NCBI GenBank assembly: GCA_003280445.1
Contig: QCEW01000003.1
Coordinates: 39,477-103,476 of the forward strand
DNA length: 64,000 bases
Source: Prochlorococcus sp. AG-363-A03
Lineage (GTDB): Bacteria > Cyanobacteriota > Cyanobacteriia > PCC-6307 > Cyanobiaceae
Direction of reading: 5' to 3'
Position numbers and translations under genes: made by a program
Notes under the pieces: generated by a model
The model's input: the letters and a program-made list of their open reading frames with translations, nothing else
What the model was told of the DNA's origin: nothing
Database searches by the model: none
Part shown: one piece after another, positions 1-10,098 of the stretch
Layout of the letters: every line of letters begins with the position of its first letter
How positions within the stretch are numbered: position 1 is the first letter of the stretch

Positions 1-145
1 GAGGTAAAAATTGCCAAACTCCTATCCCAGATGATGCAAGTTCATTAAGCCATACTCTTGCTGGGTTACCAAAACTACCGCAGACAGGACAATCAGGTAA
101 TGAGGTTGGATGAAGAAGGATTCCTGAATTTCTTTCCAATTTCAC
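1..145 (-). CDS. malQ: 4-alpha-glucanotransferase, N-terminal fragment running off the window
   Basis: Minus-strand reading from GTG at 145: VKLERNSGILLHPTSLPDCPVCGSFGNPARVWLNELASSGIGVWQFLP, the typical MalQ N-terminus (R.SGILLHPTSLP). Not in the ORF track because it is truncated. Confidence 0.88.
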   Translation of the reverse strand, partial: MKLERNSGILLHPTSLPDCPVCGSFGNPARVWLNELASSGIGVWQFLP

Positions 146-771
146 TTTTTGTTATCTCTAAAAAAATACGAAAGAAATACTAATAGTTCTAATTTTTTAT
201 TAAGTTAAAAATGAATTCCATTGTGAAATGGGAAACTTTTTCTAAAAAATCAAAAAAATAAATTTAGCATTTAGATATTAACAAATCTATTAATAATCTA
301 AACATTTATATTAGAAAAACTAAATTTTTTTCTTGAGTTTAAAAAAATCTTGGAGCTATTTCTTTACCCAATAGCATTATCTATTCGAACAGTCTAATAC
401 GATTTCGAATCAAGCAATACAAAAGAAGTTTGATTCATCTGAAGATTTTATATTTTTTATTCCAAAAAAACTCCTACTTATAAAGGGCCAAGTACCTAAT
501 TCAAGCTCTCTTGAATGTGTGATTTCAGCAAAATCAAAATTGAAATTCGATAAAACTTATCCTTAAGTTAAATTATTAATGTTTTCAAAAGAAAATTCTT
601 CAGATAAAATTTCTTTTACTCAATCAACCCAAAAAGAAGACAGGGCAAAGGTTTCTGGTTAAAAAAAAGATGATGATATCTTGTAAGAAAAAATAAAAAA
701 AAGCTTTTAGATGATCAGGGATCAACATGAAGGTAGATTAGTAAATATTATTTCTTGCTTGCGTTGGAACC

Positions 772-1767
772 GTGACCAGTTTTATCACTGCAGCGCATCC
801 TGAGCCTACTAGTCTTGAGCATGACACTAATAGACTCAGATTAATTAGTGGGACATCCAATACAGCATTAGCCAATGAAATTGCGGCTTATATGGGGATA
901 ACGAATGTCCCTTTAGTTTCAAAAAGGTTTGCGGATGGAGAGCTCTATGTTCAAATACAGCAATCAATTAGAGGGTGTGATGTTTTTCTAATACAACCAA
1001 CCTGTGCTCCTGTTAATGACAGTTTAATGGAGCTTATGATCATGGTGGATGCTTGCAAAAGAGCATCTGCCAGACAAATTACAGCTGTAATTCCATACTT
1101 TGGTTACGCAAGAGCAGACAGAAAAACAGCAGGTAGAGAGTCAATAACTGCGAAACTAACCGCAAATATTCTTGTTAAATCCGGCGTAGATAGAGTACTA
1201 GCAATGGATTTGCATTCAGCACAAATCCAAGGTTATTTTGATATCCCATGCGATCACATATATGGTTCACCAGTTTTAGTTGATTATCTATCAACTATGA
1301 AACTTGATGAAATCGTAGTCGTATCTCCTGATGTAGGTGGTGTAGCGAGAGCGAGAGCTTTTGCTAAGCAAATGAAGGACTCACCTCTAGCCATTATTGA
1401 CAAACGTCGCTCAGGGCATAATGTTGCCGAAAGCCTCACAGTTATAGGAGAGGTATCTGGCAAAACTGCAATATTGATCGATGACATGATTGACACTGGA
1501 GGCACTATTTGCGCAGGAGCTGAATTACTTAGGAAAGAGGGTGCAAAAAAAGTTATTGCATGTGCATCTCATGCTGTTTTCTCTCCACCTGCTTACGAGA
1601 GACTTTCAAAAGAAGGCCTTTTTGAACAGGTCATAGTAACTAATAGTATTCCAGTTCCTAATAATTTAGATTTCTCACAATTAAAGGTCTTATCAGTTGC
1701 AAATATGCTTGGAGAAGCTATCTGGAGGATTCATGAAGAAAGTTCTGTTAGCTCAATGTTCAGATAA
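772..1767 (+). CDS. prs: ribose-phosphate pyrophosphokinase
   Basis: LRLISGTSNTALANEIAAYMG, FADGELYVQIQQSIRGCDVFLIQP, DLHSAQIQGYFDIPCDH and the PRPP loop AILIDDMIDTGGTI. Confidence 0.97.
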   Translation: MTSFITAAHPEPTSLEHDTNRLRLISGTSNTALANEIAAYMGITNVPLVSKRFADGELYVQIQQSIRGCDVFLIQPTCAPVNDSLMELMIMVDACKRASARQITAVIPYFGYARADRKTAGRESITAKLTANILVKSGVDRVLAMDLHSAQIQGYFDIPCDHIYGSPVLVDYLSTMKLDEIVVVSPDVGGVARARAFAKQMKDSPLAIIDKRRSGHNVAESLTVIGEVSGKTAILIDDMIDTGGTICAGAELLRKEGAKKVIACASHAVFSPPAYERLSKEGLFEQVIVTNSIPVPNNLDFSQLKVLSVANMLGEAIWRIHEESSVSSMFR

Positions 1768-1777
1768 TTTTCTAAAT

Positions 1778-4399
1778 TTACTTCAAAATTAGTTCTACTA
1801 CCTCTTTTGTATTTGAAGATATGTTTGCATTATTTATTTTTAGTATTGATATATACATACTTTCCTTATTTTTATCTACATAAGTTTTCCATTTACTGAA
1901 AATTTTCACCATTCTTGAAGCTGTTATTGGATTAATTTTATCTACTTCTATTAATTTATCAGCCATAAATAAATAACCTTGTCCATCAAGAGAATGAAAT
2001 AACTCAATATTTTTACTAAAACCTCCTAAAACAGCTCGAATTGCATTTGGAGCCTTCCAATCAAATTTAGAATGTGATAACAATTTTTCAATAAAATCAA
2101 TTCCTTTCTTATTAGGTCTTGAGGCCTCATAAGCGAACCAAGAATCTAAAACCACAGGATTATCTTTCCAAAGATTGTAGAATAAATTAGAAGCTTCTTC
2201 TGTCTCAGTGCTGTCAAGTGGCTTTAATGCCTCTAGAGCTGACCTTGCGATAGTCATTGAAGAATGATTAATTGAATCAACACAATTCTTTTGAACATTT
2301 TTATCCCCTGCAAGAGTTAAAAAAGACCAAATAGTTCCTAATAGTTTTCTTTCTCCTTTACCCATTGGCCATTCATCATTAATATTTACTAATAGATTTT
2401 CAGCTATTATTCTTAACTCCTGGAGGATATCATTAGCAATTAAAGTTTTAAAATTCAAAGACTCTTTATAAATATTTATGGGATTAACTTTATCGAATAA
2501 CGATTCTAATTCTGCAAAACCAGGGATTGTTAAAAGAGTTGCCAAGAAAAAAGGATCTTTAATTTCTAATGGATTTATAAATTTTTTAATAGCATTAATA
2601 AACCTATCTTCCAATGAATAATTTGGCTGATTGCAAATCCTACTTTTAATGATTTCACGCATCAAATATTGACAAGAGTCCCATCTGGAAAAATAATCAT
2701 TATCGTTTAAGAACAGAAAAAGATAGTCTTCTATAGACAAATCGGATTCCCAAACGACAGGGGATGAGAAACCTCTGAAAAGAGATAAAACTGGAGGTTC
2801 ATTTTCACCTGGGATAGTATTGATTTTGAGATTCTTTATATTCTTATCTAAAACGAATAAAGAGTCTTCAGCTATAGCTTTGTATCCTTTTGCTCTGCTA
2901 TAACAAGAATAAAGAACTGGTATAACCATTTCAACATTTTCATTGTTTTTCTCATCTTCTATTTTCTGCTCAAAAGAAACATTCAAAATTGATTTTTCTG
3001 AATCCCATGATTGATTTATATAAACTTTTGGAGTACCAGATTTATAATACCAGTTTAGAAATTTCGTTACATCAAAAGGACAATTTTTTTCCTCTAAATA
3101 GGCTCCTTTTATTAACGAATTTATAAAATCTTCTGTTGTAGCAGCGCACCCATCAAAAGTATTAATATAAAGATTAATGCCTCTAAAAAACTTCTCTTTA
3201 CCTAACAATATCTCAAGCATTCTTATCAACTCAGCCCCCTTTTCATATATTGTTGTTGTATAAAAATTATCAATAGCTACATACTCTCTAGGCTTCACAG
3301 CGTGTGATGTTGGTCCCTTATCTTCAGCAAATTGAAAATTCCTAAGAAATGAAACATCTTCTATTCTTTTTATACCTGCACTATGAAGATCTGAAGTAAA
3401 GGATTGATCTCTATATACTGTAAGTCCTTCTTTTAATGAAAGCTGAAACCAATCTCGACATGTAATTCTATTTCCAGTCCAATTGTGAAAATATTCGTGA
3501 GCTATTACACCTTCTATCCTCTCTAATTCTTCATCAGTTGCTGTCTCTGAGTCTGCCAATACCAACTTTGAATTGAAAATATTTAATCCCTTATTTTCCA
3601 TAGCTCCCATATTAAAATGCCTTACAGCGACAATTTTATATTCATCTAAATCATATTCAAGATTATAATTATCCTCATCCCACTTCATTGCTTTTTTGAG
3701 AGAATTTATTGCATGAATTGTATATTTCTCATCACCAGATTCAACGTAAATTTTAATATCAATCAATCTTCCTGAATTTGTAACATATGTATCTGATACT
3801 GAATTTAATTTACCAGCGACTAAAGCGAATAAATAGCAAGGCTTAGGGAAAGGGTCTTCCCAGATAATTTCATGTCTACGACTATTATTTTTTAGATTTC
3901 CTGAATACTTCTTATTCCCATTTGACAATAATACAGGATATAAATCTTTATCTGCTTCTAATCTTACTTTATACTTACTTAATACATCTGGCCTATCTGG
4001 ATGATAACAGATACTTCTAAACCCTTCTGCTTCACATTGCGTAGTCAACATTTCCGAGCTTAAGTATAAACCTTCTAGTGATGTATTTCTATAAGGGTTT
4101 ATTTGAGATTTTATTTTTAATTCAAATTCTGATAATGGAGGACTGTCTATAATCAAGTCTTTATCTGAAAGTGAATATTGATCTGACTTCAATTCTTTTC
4201 CATTTATTGATATTGATAATAAGTTAATTTGATTACCCTGAAGAATAAGCTTTGAAGATTCTTTTAGCTTTGGCTTAATTATCATTAAAGAATGGACAAC
4301 AACATAATCAGTGCCAATGTCAAAATCTAAATATATATCTGGTATTAAATAAGGATATTCAACATAGTCTAATAATTTAACAGATTTCTGAGTTGACAT
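1778..4399 (-). CDS. pepN: aminopeptidase N (M1 metallopeptidase)
   Basis: GAMENKGLNIF and HEYFHNWTGNRITCRDWFQLSLKEGLTVYRDQ (HExxH...E). Confidence 0.97.
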   Translation of the reverse strand: MSTQKSVKLLDYVEYPYLIPDIYLDFDIGTDYVVVHSLMIIKPKLKESSKLILQGNQINLLSISINGKELKSDQYSLSDKDLIIDSPPLSEFELKIKSQINPYRNTSLEGLYLSSEMLTTQCEAEGFRSICYHPDRPDVLSKYKVRLEADKDLYPVLLSNGNKKYSGNLKNNSRRHEIIWEDPFPKPCYLFALVAGKLNSVSDTYVTNSGRLIDIKIYVESGDEKYTIHAINSLKKAMKWDEDNYNLEYDLDEYKIVAVRHFNMGAMENKGLNIFNSKLVLADSETATDEELERIEGVIAHEYFHNWTGNRITCRDWFQLSLKEGLTVYRDQSFTSDLHSAGIKRIEDVSFLRNFQFAEDKGPTSHAVKPREYVAIDNFYTTTIYEKGAELIRMLEILLGKEKFFRGINLYINTFDGCAATTEDFINSLIKGAYLEEKNCPFDVTKFLNWYYKSGTPKVYINQSWDSEKSILNVSFEQKIEDEKNNENVEMVIPVLYSCYSRAKGYKAIAEDSLFVLDKNIKNLKINTIPGENEPPVLSLFRGFSSPVVWESDLSIEDYLFLFLNDNDYFSRWDSCQYLMREIIKSRICNQPNYSLEDRFINAIKKFINPLEIKDPFFLATLLTIPGFAELESLFDKVNPINIYKESLNFKTLIANDILQELRIIAENLLVNINDEWPMGKGERKLLGTIWSFLTLAGDKNVQKNCVDSINHSSMTIARSALEALKPLDSTETEEASNLFYNLWKDNPVVLDSWFAYEASRPNKKGIDFIEKLLSHSKFDWKAPNAIRAVLGGFSKNIELFHSLDGQGYLFMADKLIEVDKINPITASRMVKIFSKWKTYVDKNKESMYISILKINNANISSNTKEVVELILK

Positions 4400-4428
4400 A
4401 TTAAATAATTTTTATTTAAAAATTCAAT

Positions 4429-4890
4429 TTATTTCTTTTGGTTTAATTGTTCAACAGCCTTTGAGAATTTTTCCTTATCTACTTCTGGAACCATATCAGG
4501 ACAATTTTTAATGGCACCATCAAGGATTTGCAAAACTGCTCCATTATAAATATTTTTGTCTGGTATTTTTTCTTTTCCTAATTCTTTAATAAGTCCCCCA
4601 TGCCTACTTGAAATAAGCAACGCATAATTTTTCGCCGCCAAGGAGATAGCCTTTGGAAATTCAACGTCAATCTGCCTTGCCATACAGAGATAGCTAATTC
4701 CTATTTGTCTGTATAAAAAAATATCTTCATCATCAGCAGGAATAAAATTAACTTCCTTTTTATCAGAATTAATTTTAGTTGGATTAGATTCTGACTTTAT
4801 GGAAGAACTGCAACTTGATAAAAGTATTGAAGCGACAAAAACAGACATAGCCAAGATTATTTTTCTTGGAGATTTTTTCATTTTTCTCAA
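4429..4890 (-). CDS. putative lipoprotein, unknown function
   Basis: N-terminal hydrophobic segment followed by a lipobox-like LLSSCSSS; intact 153 aa ORF. Confidence 0.6.
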   Translation of the reverse strand: MRKMKKSPRKIILAMSVFVASILLSSCSSSIKSESNPTKINSDKKEVNFIPADDEDIFLYRQIGISYLCMARQIDVEFPKAISLAAKNYALLISSRHGGLIKELGKEKIPDKNIYNGAVLQILDGAIKNCPDMVPEVDKEKFSKAVEQLNQKK

Positions 4891-5007
4891 GTGATTTTAG
4901 TCCGTAAGATAAATCTTATTAAGCAAAAAATTTTACAAAAATTCTTCACTTGCAAATTAAATCCATAATATACATTGAGGTCAGTCAAAACAGATTTTAT
5001 AAAGTCG

Positions 5008-5565
5008 TCAGTTGGGATTCTTAATCCTTATTTCATGGTGGTTTTCAACTATTTTTAACTTATCATTAAACCAACTATAGATATTTCTGGATCTAAATTT
5101 ATCTTGGTCTATTAAGCGTGTATGTTCCAATACATGCCAATTATCGTAGTTGGACTCAAAGATCAATTCGTGTTCATCAACCTGCCTAATGTTAGATATT
5201 CCTGAAGAGTCAGATAAATAAGAACAATCACGTATTAGTTGATGACCTTGTAATCGAGCAGTTATTTCTCCTTCACTTTTATAAGTTGGTCTTTTGATAA
5301 AAAAATCTTTTTCATCTTCGCACCACCACTTAAACCGATAGCTTTCAAATTCCGAATCACTTTGGATTAACTTGCTGACATTTATGTACATTTCTAAGTT
5401 AATTGCCTTTTCTTTATCAAAAAAATATTGTCTTCTAGAATGCCATAAACCAATGTTTCGAGTAAACCAACGCTTTAAATTACTATCAAAATCAATTCTA
5501 AGTCTATCAATACCTACTGAAGAGCTTCTAGTTCTTTCAATACCAGATGTATGAGAAATAGCCAT
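5008..5565 (-). CDS. conserved protein, possibly CpeS/CpcS-like chromophore lyase family
   Basis: 185 aa ORF with W.SRRQYFF near the N-terminus and a C-terminal acidic/aromatic region weakly resembling the CpeS fold family; family call is tentative. Confidence 0.45.
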   Translation of the reverse strand: MAISHTSGIERTRSSSVGIDRLRIDFDSNLKRWFTRNIGLWHSRRQYFFDKEKAINLEMYINVSKLIQSDSEFESYRFKWWCEDEKDFFIKRPTYKSEGEITARLQGHQLIRDCSYLSDSSGISNIRQVDEHELIFESNYDNWHVLEHTRLIDQDKFRSRNIYSWFNDKLKIVENHHEIRIKNPN

Positions 5566-5653
5566 TTCCTGGAATTGAGAGATTTAAAAGTATTCATTTA
5601 ATTATTAGCTAATACCTAAAATGAGTCTCATTACCTTAAGGTATGCGTAATTA

Positions 5654-6817
5654 TTGAGATTGCTCGACACTGTGGATAGTGCCGAAGCTAATGATAGACA
5701 GCAGTTAAAACTGTTGCTTGTGGCATCTCGCCACCATCTCTCAAGGAGAGATATTCGATCGTTAATTGAATTTTTTGAAAGAGAAGATTGTGGATTCAAC
5801 GTTAATCTAGAATTTTCAGACCCTTCTGACAATCCTGAATTACTAGAGCTTTATAGATTAGTAGCCCTTCCTGCTTTAATAAAATTAGAACCTTCACCTA
5901 AACAAATCTTTGCTGGGAGTTCGATTTTTTCACAGGTAAAAAGTTGGGTCCCAAGATGGCAAAATGAAGTTCTTATTAATGGAGAGGGAATAAGTCTTAG
6001 AGCTAAAACACTTGAATCCAATCAAACACAAAAAGAGCTTCTTCTAGAGGATGATCTTCTAGTTCTCCGACAAGAAAATGAAACACTCACAAAAAAAATA
6101 CATTCGCAAGAAAGTCTTCTAAGGATGGTTGCACATGAATTAAGAACTCCATTAACGGCAGCTGGTTTAGCTCTTCAAAGTCAAAAACTAGGTCAAATAA
6201 GTATGTCTAAATTTCAAGAGGTTTTAAAAAGAAGGCTAGAAGAAATTGAATTACTTTCCAAAGACTTATTAGAAGTTGGAAGTACTAGATGGGAAACTTT
6301 GTTTAATCCTCAGAAAATTGATCTTGCAAGCATATCGGCTGAGGCAATACTCGAGCTTGAAAAGCTATGGCTTAATCGCAAAATACAAATAAATACAGAC
6401 ATCCCATCTGATTTACCCGCAGTGTTCGCGGATCAAAGAAGAATGATGCAGGTTTTGTTAAACCTAATAGAAAATGCTTTGAAATTTTCCGAAGACGAAG
6501 GTGAAATTTTTATAACAATGCTTCACAGAACAAATCAATGGGTTGAAGTAATTGTGCGAGATAATGGACCGGGTATCCCTACAGAAGAACAGCAAAGAAT
6601 ATTTGTTGATCGAGTAAGACTTCCACAAACTTCTCAAGAGACAATTGGCTTTGGCATTGGACTTTCAGTTTGTAGAAGAATTGTTGAAGTGCATGGTGGC
6701 AAGATCTGGGTGGTTTCTAAACCAACTGAAGGTGCATGTTTCTACTTCACCGTTCCTGTATGGAGAGGCCAAAATAAGGTTCAAGAAGCCTTGACGAGTG
6801 GCAAGGCGGGCCCGTAA
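5654..6817 (+). CDS. sasA: adaptive-response sensory histidine kinase with KaiB-like N-terminal domain
   Basis: KaiB-like N-terminus ([25 protein letters not shown]...[21 protein letters not shown]), H-box [15 protein letters not shown] boxes [33 protein letters not shown] start likely. Confidence 0.93.
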   Translation: MRLLDTVDSAEANDRQQLKLLLVASRHHLSRRDIRSLIEFFEREDCGFNVNLEFSDPSDNPELLELYRLVALPALIKLEPSPKQIFAGSSIFSQVKSWVPRWQNEVLINGEGISLRAKTLESNQTQKELLLEDDLLVLRQENETLTKKIHSQESLLRMVAHELRTPLTAAGLALQSQKLGQISMSKFQEVLKRRLEEIELLSKDLLEVGSTRWETLFNPQKIDLASISAEAILELEKLWLNRKIQINTDIPSDLPAVFADQRRMMQVLLNLIENALKFSEDEGEIFITMLHRTNQWVEVIVRDNGPGIPTEEQQRIFVDRVRLPQTSQETIGFGIGLSVCRRIVEVHGGKIWVVSKPTEGACFYFTVPVWRGQNKVQEALTSGKAGP

Positions 6818-6867
6818 CTTTCAATTGTGATAGGCAATTGCTTATTAAGTGATTTATCACTTCATCT

Positions 6868-6940
6868 GGCCCCATCGTCTAGAGGCCTAGGACACCTCCC
6901 TTTCACGGAGGCGACAGGGGTTCGAATCCCCTTGGGGCTA
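6868..6940 (+). tRNA. tRNA-Glu (anticodon TTC)
   Basis: 73-nt cloverleaf: ggcccca...cctccctTTCacggagg...ggggttcgaatcccc...tggggct+a; anticodon loop cTTTCAc, T-loop ttcgaat. Confidence 0.95.
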
Positions 6941-6956
6941 TAAATAAAATTTATTG

Positions 6957-6996
6957 AAAACCTTCAATTGGGCTATATCCTTTCGAAGGTTTTTTA
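6957..6996 (+). terminator. Rho-independent terminator after tRNA-Glu
   Basis: aaaaccttc...gaaggttttttaa inverted repeat with T-tract. Confidence 0.7.
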
Positions 6997-7257
6997 ATAC
7001 TGCTAAGTTTGCTTGAACCATCGTCTATTTACTAATCCTTAAAACCAACAGAACATTTTACAAAAATAAAGTATGAAAAATTATTCGATTAATTAAAAAA
7101 AAAGCACAATCCTTAAAACCCCTTTAGATAACAGTATTTGAGACAAGAAATTATCTTGTGACGATCTAAAAAGGTGAACTAATAAATTAGTAATATCAAG
7201 ATAAAACAGCTAAACGTAACCTCTTCTTGGTAATCTCACGTTCTAATTTAAGTTTTT

Positions 7258-8367
7258 ATGGCTTACTCAGAGACAAAGGTAGTTATTGGTGGTCTTGCAC
7301 ATATTCCTATCATAATTGGTTTTTTCTACTTAATACGCAGGCAATATTCTTTTGGTGCAATGCTTCGAACTGGTAAGAATGCTCTAAGTGAGAAGGTTAA
7401 AGCTGCTCCTGCTAAAGCCGCTGCTCCTGCTAAAGCCGCTGCTCCTGCTAAAGCCGCTGCTCCTGCTAAGAAGCCTCACTCAGATGTACCCGTTAATACT
7501 TACAAACCAAAGGCACCTTTCACAGGAACAGTTACTGAAAACTATTCAGCATTAAAAGAAGGAGCAATAGGAAAAGTACAACACATAACTTTCGATTTAT
7601 CTGGTGCCGATCCTGACTTCAAATATGTTGAAGGTCAAAGTTGTGGAATACTTGCTGCAGGTGAAGATGCAAAAGGGAAGCCGCATAGGCCAAGGCTTTA
7701 TTCAATTGCTAGTACTAGATATGGAGACAACTTTGCCGGTAACACACTTTCATTGTGTGTGAGACAACTTCAGTACGAAAAAGATGGAGAAACCATCAAT
7801 GGTGTTTGTTCTACTTATTTGTGTAACTTATCCCCTGGAGATAAAGTCAAAATTAGTGGTCCAGTAGGCAAAGAGATGCTTCTTCCTGACGAAGAAGATT
7901 CAAACATAATAATGCTTGCTACAGGTACTGGTATAGCTCCAATGAGAGCATATTTAAGAAGGATGTTTGAACCTACGGAAATTGAAAAACATAAGTGGAA
8001 TTTCAAAGGGAAAGCTTGGTTATTCATGGGTGCACCAAAGACAGCCAACCTTCTATACGATGGTGATTTTGAACACTACAAATCCAAATTCCCCGAAAAT
8101 CTCAGATATACAAAAGCAATCAGCAGAGAACAACAGAATACAAAAGGAGGAAGAATGTACATTCAAGATAGGGTTTTAGAACATGCCGAAGAAATATTCA
8201 ACATGATTGAGAATCCTAAAACTCACATTTATTTGTGTGGATTAAAAGGAATGGAGCCAGGTATAGATGAGGCAATGACTACTGCAGCCTCTGCGAAAGG
8301 TTTAGACTGGTCTGAACTTAGACCTAAGCTCAGAAAGGCAGGCAGATGGCATGCTGAGACTTACTAG
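7258..8367 (+). CDS. petH: ferredoxin--NADP(+) reductase
   Basis: RPRLYSIAST, GVCSTYLCNLSPGD, MLATGTGIAPMRAYLRRMF, IYLCGLKGMEPGIDEA, C-terminal WHAETY. N-terminus is a short hydrophobic segment plus an Ala/Pro/Lys linker. Confidence 0.96.
   Translation: MAYSETKVVIGGLAHIPIIIGFFYLIRRQYSFGAMLRTGKNALSEKVKAAPAKAAAPAKAAAPAKAAAPAKKPHSDVPVNTYKPKAPFTGTVTENYSALKEGAIGKVQHITFDLSGADPDFKYVEGQSCGILAAGEDAKGKPHRPRLYSIASTRYGDNFAGNTLSLCVRQLQYEKDGETINGVCSTYLCNLSPGDKVKISGPVGKEMLLPDEEDSNIIMLATGTGIAPMRAYLRRMFEPTEIEKHKWNFKGKAWLFMGAPKTANLLYDGDFEHYKSKFPENLRYTKAISREQQNTKGGRMYIQDRVLEHAEEIFNMIENPKTHIYLCGLKGMEPGIDEAMTTAASAKGLDWSELRPKLRKAGRWHAETY
7399..7467 (+). repeat. 18-bp in-frame tandem repeat encoding (A)KAAAPA units in the FNR linker
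   Basis: aaagctgctcctgct followed by three copies of aaagccgctgctcctgct. Confidence 0.9.
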
Positions 8368-8536
8368 ACAAATAAAAAAGTCTGGAAAGCGATAATTATC
8401 AATTACTTTAGAAATATTCTTTCTATATTTATACGATAAATATCAATTTTGTTTTTGGACATCCGACAACTAATTGGCGGAATGATTAGAAGCAACTTAG
8501 ATAATATTTCTCATCTAATTGGCAAGGAATTTATCA

Positions 8537-10060
8537 ATGAGCATGCCAGTAACAAACCCATTGAGAATAGGTCTTCGCCAAGAGCGAGTAGTTCCACCTC
8601 AATGTCTGGTTATTTTTGGTGCCTCAGGGGATCTAACTCACAGGAAACTTGTTCCTGCTTTATTTGAGCTCTTTAAGCAAAGAAGATTACCCAGTGAGTT
8701 TGCAGTTTTAGGCTGCGCAAGAAGGCCATGGACTGATGAAATATTTAAAGAAAAAATGGAAGAAGCTCTTTCTTCTCAGATAACAGAAAATCCGAAGGAA
8801 TGGGAACTATTTTCTCAAAATCTTTTCTATGAACCTGTAGACCTGCAACAACCAGAACACCTCGTAAAGCTTGGCGAAAGACTTGAAATAATTGATAAAT
8901 TAAGAGCAACTCACGGTCATCGAACTTTTTACCTTTCAGTATCACCCAAATTCTATGGAAGTGGATGTAGAGCTTTAGCTGCCGCAGGATTATTAAAAGA
9001 TCCAAAACGAAGTAGGGTCGTCATTGAAAAACCATTTGGAAGAGACTTCAATAGCGCTCAGTCACTCAATTCTCTCGTTCAGGGTTGTGCTCAAGAAAGT
9101 CAAATATTTCGAATAGATCATTATTTAGGAAAAGAAACCGTTCAAAATATTCTTGTTCTCAGATTTGCAAACACAATTTTTGAACCTATTTGGAATAGAA
9201 ATTATATCTCGAGTGTTCAAATTACCAGTTCCGAAACAGTGGGAGTTGAAGATCGGGCTGGATATTACGAATCTTCAGGTGCTCTAAGAGATATGGTTCA
9301 AAACCATCTGACTCAAATGCTTGCTCTAACAGCAATGGAACCACCTGGACATTTTGATCCAGAAGCCATAAGGAATGAAAAAGCCAAAGTCCTTCAGGCG
9401 GTCAAGCTTGCCAATGAGGAAAAGCCCTGGGAATGCTGCGTTAGGGGACAATACTCAAAGGGAGGTAGCGAGGAAGATCCACTCCTTGGATACAGAGAAG
9501 AACCGGGTGTTAATCCAAACAGCACAACCGAAACATATGTTGCTATGAAACTTTTTATAGATAATTGGAGATGGCAGGGGGTGCCTTTTTATGTTAGGAC
9601 AGGGAAACGATTAGCTAAAAGGCTAAGTGAGGTTGTTCTTACATTTAGAGAAGCTCCTGTTCACCTTTTTGATGCCGCAGGGGGATGCCCAACATCAAAC
9701 CAATTAATTCTGAGAATTCAACCAAACGAAGGAGCTGAATTTAGTTTTGAGGTTAAATCACCTGGCTCGGGGATGAGAAGTAGACCTGTAAATATGGAGT
9801 TTTCTTATGATGAATCCTTTGGAGAGCCATCGGATGAAGGTTATGTAAGACTCCTTGCTGATGCAATGCTTGGGGATCCAACATTATTTACTCGAAGCGA
9901 TGAAGTAGAGGCTGCTTGGCGTTTATATACTCCTCTACTAGAGAAGATTGAGGATTCTCCGTGGGAATTACCTGTTTATCAATATGAATCAAGAACATGG
10001 GGGCCTACTGAATCAGACTTACTTATTGGAAAAGATCAGCTTCTTTGGAGAAGGCCTTGA
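8537..10060 (+). CDS. zwf: glucose-6-phosphate 1-dehydrogenase
   Basis: VIFGASGDLTHRKLVPALF, RIDHYLGKETVQN, VEDRAGYYESSGALRDMVQNH. ATG at 8537 preferred over the TTG at 8519 in the ORF track. Confidence 0.96.
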   Translation: MSMPVTNPLRIGLRQERVVPPQCLVIFGASGDLTHRKLVPALFELFKQRRLPSEFAVLGCARRPWTDEIFKEKMEEALSSQITENPKEWELFSQNLFYEPVDLQQPEHLVKLGERLEIIDKLRATHGHRTFYLSVSPKFYGSGCRALAAAGLLKDPKRSRVVIEKPFGRDFNSAQSLNSLVQGCAQESQIFRIDHYLGKETVQNILVLRFANTIFEPIWNRNYISSVQITSSETVGVEDRAGYYESSGALRDMVQNHLTQMLALTAMEPPGHFDPEAIRNEKAKVLQAVKLANEEKPWECCVRGQYSKGGSEEDPLLGYREEPGVNPNSTTETYVAMKLFIDNWRWQGVPFYVRTGKRLAKRLSEVVLTFREAPVHLFDAAGGCPTSNQLILRIQPNEGAEFSFEVKSPGSGMRSRPVNMEFSYDESFGEPSDEGYVRLLADAMLGDPTLFTRSDEVEAAWRLYTPLLEKIEDSPWELPVYQYESRTWGPTESDLLIGKDQLLWRRP

Positions 10061-10098
10061 AAGAATTGAATCTAAATCTTTTATTCGAACCAAATTAA

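Noticed and set aside
1284-1505. Antisense ORF within prs, and similar antisense/alternate-frame ORFs within gyrA, leuA, petH, chlI and pcb genes
   Set aside because: Fully contained in well-supported genes, no family resemblance, expected by chance.
7399-7467. Regular repeats that might suggest a CRISPR or satellite
   Set aside because: 18-bp contiguous in-frame units without spacers inside petH; a coding linker.
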